Made by a program: the position numbers and the translations under genes
In this document: piece by piece, positions 5,052-7,263 of the stretch
Position numbering within the stretch: the stretch's first letter is position 1
How the letters are laid out: every line of letters starts with the position of its first letter
Assembly (NCBI GenBank): GCA_029240815.1
Contig: JARDZO010000277.1
Coordinates: 1-7,263, forward strand
Origin: Brevibacillus sp.
GTDB lineage: Bacteria > Bacillota > Bacilli > Brevibacillales > Brevibacillaceae
Length of the DNA stretch: 7,263 nt
Direction: 5' to 3'
The notes under the pieces: model-generated
Told to the model about the DNA's origin: nothing
What the model saw: only the letters and a program-made list of their open reading frames with translations
Databases searched by the model: none

Positions 5052-6281
5052 ATGGCTAACTTTCTAACTTCTCATCCTGATCTGCTAGAGGTGATCGATC
5101 GCTATTACGGAGAGAAGCAGCAACGCGAGGGACAAAAGAAAAAATGGCGGATATTGCTAGCCACGTATTTGCGCTACCCTCACGTCGGGGGTGTCTCGAA
5201 TTATATCACCACTCTCAAAGACGGCCTGACGGGCATGGGGCATCAGGTAGACATTGCCAGTCCCAACCAAATTGATTTAAAAAGAGACCTGAAAAGAGGA
5301 TTGGATTGGGAGATAAAAAACAGTGCAGAACAATTTTGTATGAAACGATATGGCCATGCAAGCGGAATGATTGTGGAAGAGGTTCGCAAGCTTGGCGTTT
5401 TTGAAGAGATGGTCAAAAAAATGGACTTAGAGAAATATGATATCATCCATACCCATGACAGACGTGCCGCGTTCATATTCGGGAATATCAACCAGAAATT
5501 AAAAAAGCCCCTCTTGTATACCCCTCATCAACTCGGAGTCCACAGAATGGATGGGATCGAAAAAGGCTCGATCGAGGAAGCTGTATTCCGCCGGTTAGAT
5601 TTGGCTGCCATCGAATACGCCCGCAAGGTCATTTTGGTATGCGATATGTTTCGCGCCCCCTTCAAAGAACTGGGAGCAGATCTCGGTCACTTTCAGACGA
5701 TCCATACAGGCATCGCTTATAAAGCTGTGGAGGCATCCAAGCCGGATGACAAAGTAACCATCACCTGCGTGACAAGGATTGAGCCCCATAAAGGGATTTC
5801 ATACCTGCTTCAAGCTCTCTCCCTCATCAAAGACGAGCTGGAAGGGGTCGATGTGCAGATTGTTGGAGATGGGCCGCAAAAGACCGAGCTAATGGAGCAA
5901 GCCCACGCACTCGGCCTATCCCATGTCCGCTTTTTGGGAACCAGATCCGACATACCGGAACTGCTCAGTCAATCCGATATTTTCGCATTAACTCCCGTGA
6001 TGGACACTTTCCCTATAGCCATTATTGAAGCGATGTTCGGAAGCCAGGCGATCATAACGACACATGTCGGAGGAATACCGGAACTGATACGAGATCATGA
6101 GACTGGAATCCTGATTGAACCGGCAAACGCAACTCAATTGGCGGATAAAATTAGGCTCCTGATCCATGATCACTTGCTTAGGAAGACCTTGGGAGCCAAC
6201 GCCAAAACGTACGCGGAAGCGCATTTGACCGCCGACATCATGGTGAATAAAATCGAGCAGGCATACCGATTCTGTCTGTGA
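5052..6281 (+). CDS. GT4 family glycosyltransferase (GT-B fold)
   Basis: A retaining GT-B glycosyltransferase of 409 residues, the usual length of family GT4. The N-terminal Rossmann domain starts after a charged leader of about 32 residues: WRILLATYLRYPHVGGVSNYI (32-52), with the glycine-rich GGVSNYI acceptor loop, then HTHD (133-136) and YTPHQ (156-160). The C-terminal domain binds the nucleotide sugar: VTRIEPHKG (240-248), supplying the phosphate-contacting Arg and Lys, VGDGP (271-275), and the EX7E-type motif as D318-TFPIAII-E326, followed by THVGGIPELI (337-346). The first acidic residue of the motif is Asp instead of the usual Glu. No signal peptide or membrane span is visible, so it acts at the cytosolic side. 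GAGGTG 5 bases before the ATG supports the start. It is on the opposite strand to the three GT2 genes yet embedded among them, and probably works on the same glycan. The sugar is unknown. Confidence 0.88.
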   Translation: MANFLTSHPDLLEVIDRYYGEKQQREGQKKKWRILLATYLRYPHVGGVSNYITTLKDGLTGMGHQVDIASPNQIDLKRDLKRGLDWEIKNSAEQFCMKRYGHASGMIVEEVRKLGVFEEMVKKMDLEKYDIIHTHDRRAAFIFGNINQKLKKPLLYTPHQLGVHRMDGIEKGSIEEAVFRRLDLAAIEYARKVILVCDMFRAPFKELGADLGHFQTIHTGIAYKAVEASKPDDKVTITCVTRIEPHKGISYLLQALSLIKDELEGVDVQIVGDGPQKTELMEQAHALGLSHVRFLGTRSDIPELLSQSDIFALTPVMDTFPIAIIEAMFGSQAIITTHVGGIPELIRDHETGILIEPANATQLADKIRLLIHDHLLRKTLGANAKTYAEAHLTADIMVNKIEQAYRFCL

Positions 6282-6284
6282 TTC

Positions 6285-6340
6285 CATGAAAAATCCCCTG
6301 CCCGTGCAGCGAAAAGCTGCCAGCGAGGGGATTTTTCATG
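6285..6340. terminator. Bidirectional intrinsic terminator between GT4 and GT2 C
   Basis: CATGAAAAATCCCCT (6285-6299) pairs perfectly with AGGGGATTTTTCATG (6326-6340). An inner GCAGC/GCTGC hairpin (6306-6310/6316-6320) sits at the top. The A/T tract within the stem gives a T-run after the GC part on both strands. It lies 4 bases after the GT4 stop and 19 bases before the GT2 C stop, so it serves both convergent genes. Confidence 0.85.
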
Positions 6341-6359
6341 ACTTGCCCATCCGAATGCG

Positions 6360-7263
6360 TTACAGTCGTACCAGAAGGTCGAAGAGCTTTGTCACATTCG
6401 CATACCCGTGCGATTCCAAGGTACTGCGCTCAAGCCACACGTTGCTGTTCCACTCCGGTCCTTCTCCGCTACCTGCCGCTTGCAGAAGATTTGTTACCGG
6501 TTTTCCCTCGGCTTTCAACACAGGGATCTGTTTCAGCATGGCACATAACGCATCCCTGAATGACTCAAACTTGTCTGGATAGTCGTGGGAAAGGAGCCTA
6601 TTTTCCTTCAGAATGCGATCCATGAATGGATAGTCGAGCATATTGATGCGGCTCAGGGAGAGCAGACAGACATCGAGCCAAGGATGCTTCTCCTGAAAAC
6701 GGATGAGATTCTTGGTGCCGTCCTCCTCCCAGTACTGTTCGATCGGATGTTCTTGATGATAGACGTAAATCGAGGGATCGTACGAAAACTTCACTCCTGC
6801 CTGAAAGAGCCTGAATCCATATTCGTAGTCCTCCAAACCATGCCCGATGAAATCTTCGTCGAAGCCGCCGATTTCTTCCACCAGCGTTTTTCGGACGGAG
6901 TGATTTAAGGTGGTACATGCGATCCACGGCAGACCAAAGTCGTCCCGGAAAGCATCGATGATCTTCTTTTCGTATTTTTTTGGCGTGGAGAAATAATCAA
7001 CGTTGGAAAATGATTGGCAATCTTTTTTGAACAGCAACTGCATGGGTTGATTCGCCTTTCGGATCAATTCCGCCACATTTCCCATCTCAAGCTTCTGGGA
7101 ATGGAATGCCTTTTCAAACCGGTTCTTGACCAGAGATGAGTCTTTCGCTATTTTGTAAAATCCTTCGATCTGGGACGCGTTAAATTCGGGGAACAGATAA
7201 GAGTAGACTTTATTCACATTTTTGCCTGTGATTACAGCCGCTTCACTCGTCAGATGCCTTTGA
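6360..7263 (-). CDS. GT2 glycosyltransferase C, 5' part beyond the right edge
   Basis: Three hundred codons are visible. The frame is open to the window edge. An apparent start at GTG 7217 is internal, because the 15 codons before it (QRHLTSEAAVITGKN) align with QKQLTDEPVVITGQN of GT2 B. About 105 N-terminal residues, including the DDAS and DAE motifs, therefore lie outside the window. Visible parts are the helical stretch after the DAE position, a GGFDEDFIGHGLED acceptor-side motif, HQEHP, and the shared C-terminal module (LERSTLESHGYANVTK, ending LFDLLVRL). It is clearly closer to GT2 B than to GT2 A: HGLED, ITGxN, LLFxKD and EW.S....LER are common to both. It converges on GT4 through a shared terminator. 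Function is inferred from the paralogues, and completeness cannot be judged here. Confidence 0.85.
   Translation of the reverse strand, partial: QRHLTSEAAVITGKNVNKVYSYLFPEFNASQIEGFYKIAKDSSLVKNRFEKAFHSQKLEMGNVAELIRKANQPMQLLFKKDCQSFSNVDYFSTPKKYEKKIIDAFRDDFGLPWIACTTLNHSVRKTLVEEIGGFDEDFIGHGLEDYEYGFRLFQAGVKFSYDPSIYVYHQEHPIEQYWEEDGTKNLIRFQEKHPWLDVCLLSLSRINMLDYPFMDRILKENRLLSHDYPDKFESFRDALCAMLKQIPVLKAEGKPVTNLLQAAGSGEGPEWNSNVWLERSTLESHGYANVTKLFDLLVRL

Noticed and set aside
6360..7217. GT2 C as a complete 285-residue protein starting at GTG 7217
   Set aside because: The frame continues upstream to the window edge and the extra 15 codons align with GT2 B, so this GTG is internal.
1..7263. CRISPR array, insertion sequence, tRNA or rRNA
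   Set aside because: No regularly spaced repeats, transposase, tRNA cloverleaf or rRNA segment is visible on either strand.

Overview
The window looks like a chromosomal segment of an aerobic, spore-former-type Bacillota. Three things suggest this: strong AGGAGG-type ribosome sites, TTG starts, and two PerR-like boxes next to a SigA-type promoter. The protein style resembles Brevibacillus or a related Paenibacillaceae genus. That genus guess is an impression from protein style and rests on no search.

Left part (1-686): the first 61 bases probably hold the 5' end of an unrecognised minus-strand gene. About 620 bases without a convincing gene follow. They contain a strongly foldable element: a perfect 17-bp inverted repeat at 382-398/568-584 encloses further nested complementary pairs. 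A smaller foldable region lies around 181-277. The stretch ends in a clear bidirectional hairpin terminator (646-675). The element is either an unrecognised structured RNA or a foldback/MITE-like element. The sequence does not settle which, or which strand is transcribed.

Redox operon (687-2174, minus strand): a thioredoxin-reductase-like flavoprotein is followed after 30 bp by a small NrdH/glutaredoxin-like CAFC redoxin. In the same frame as the redoxin, just past its stop codon, lies the middle third of a peroxiredoxin (AhpC/Prx) gene. That gene has lost both its peroxidatic-cysteine and C-terminal parts. The reductase keeps its FAD motif and its CATC redox pair, but both NADPH-binding signatures are degenerate. 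The promoter (TTGACT-16-TAAAAT) is bracketed by two near-consensus PerR-type boxes. Together this reads as a peroxide-responsive thiol-redox operon that once ended in its own peroxidase.

Glycosyltransferase block (2304-7263): three paralogous GT2 (GT-A fold) genes are all on the minus strand, and the third runs off the right edge. One GT4 (GT-B fold) gene on the plus strand sits between the second and third. The GT2 proteins share an N-terminal catalytic domain (DDAS, DAE), a helical stretch of about 110-130 residues, a GG(Y/F)DE-F...G(W/H)GLED acceptor-side motif, and a C-terminal module of about 130 residues. The first two GT2 genes form a two-gene operon and both appear to start with TTG. 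The GT4 gene and the third GT2 gene converge on a 15-bp bidirectional terminator. The block probably builds or decorates a surface or secreted glycan or glycoprotein, but nothing here identifies the substrate.
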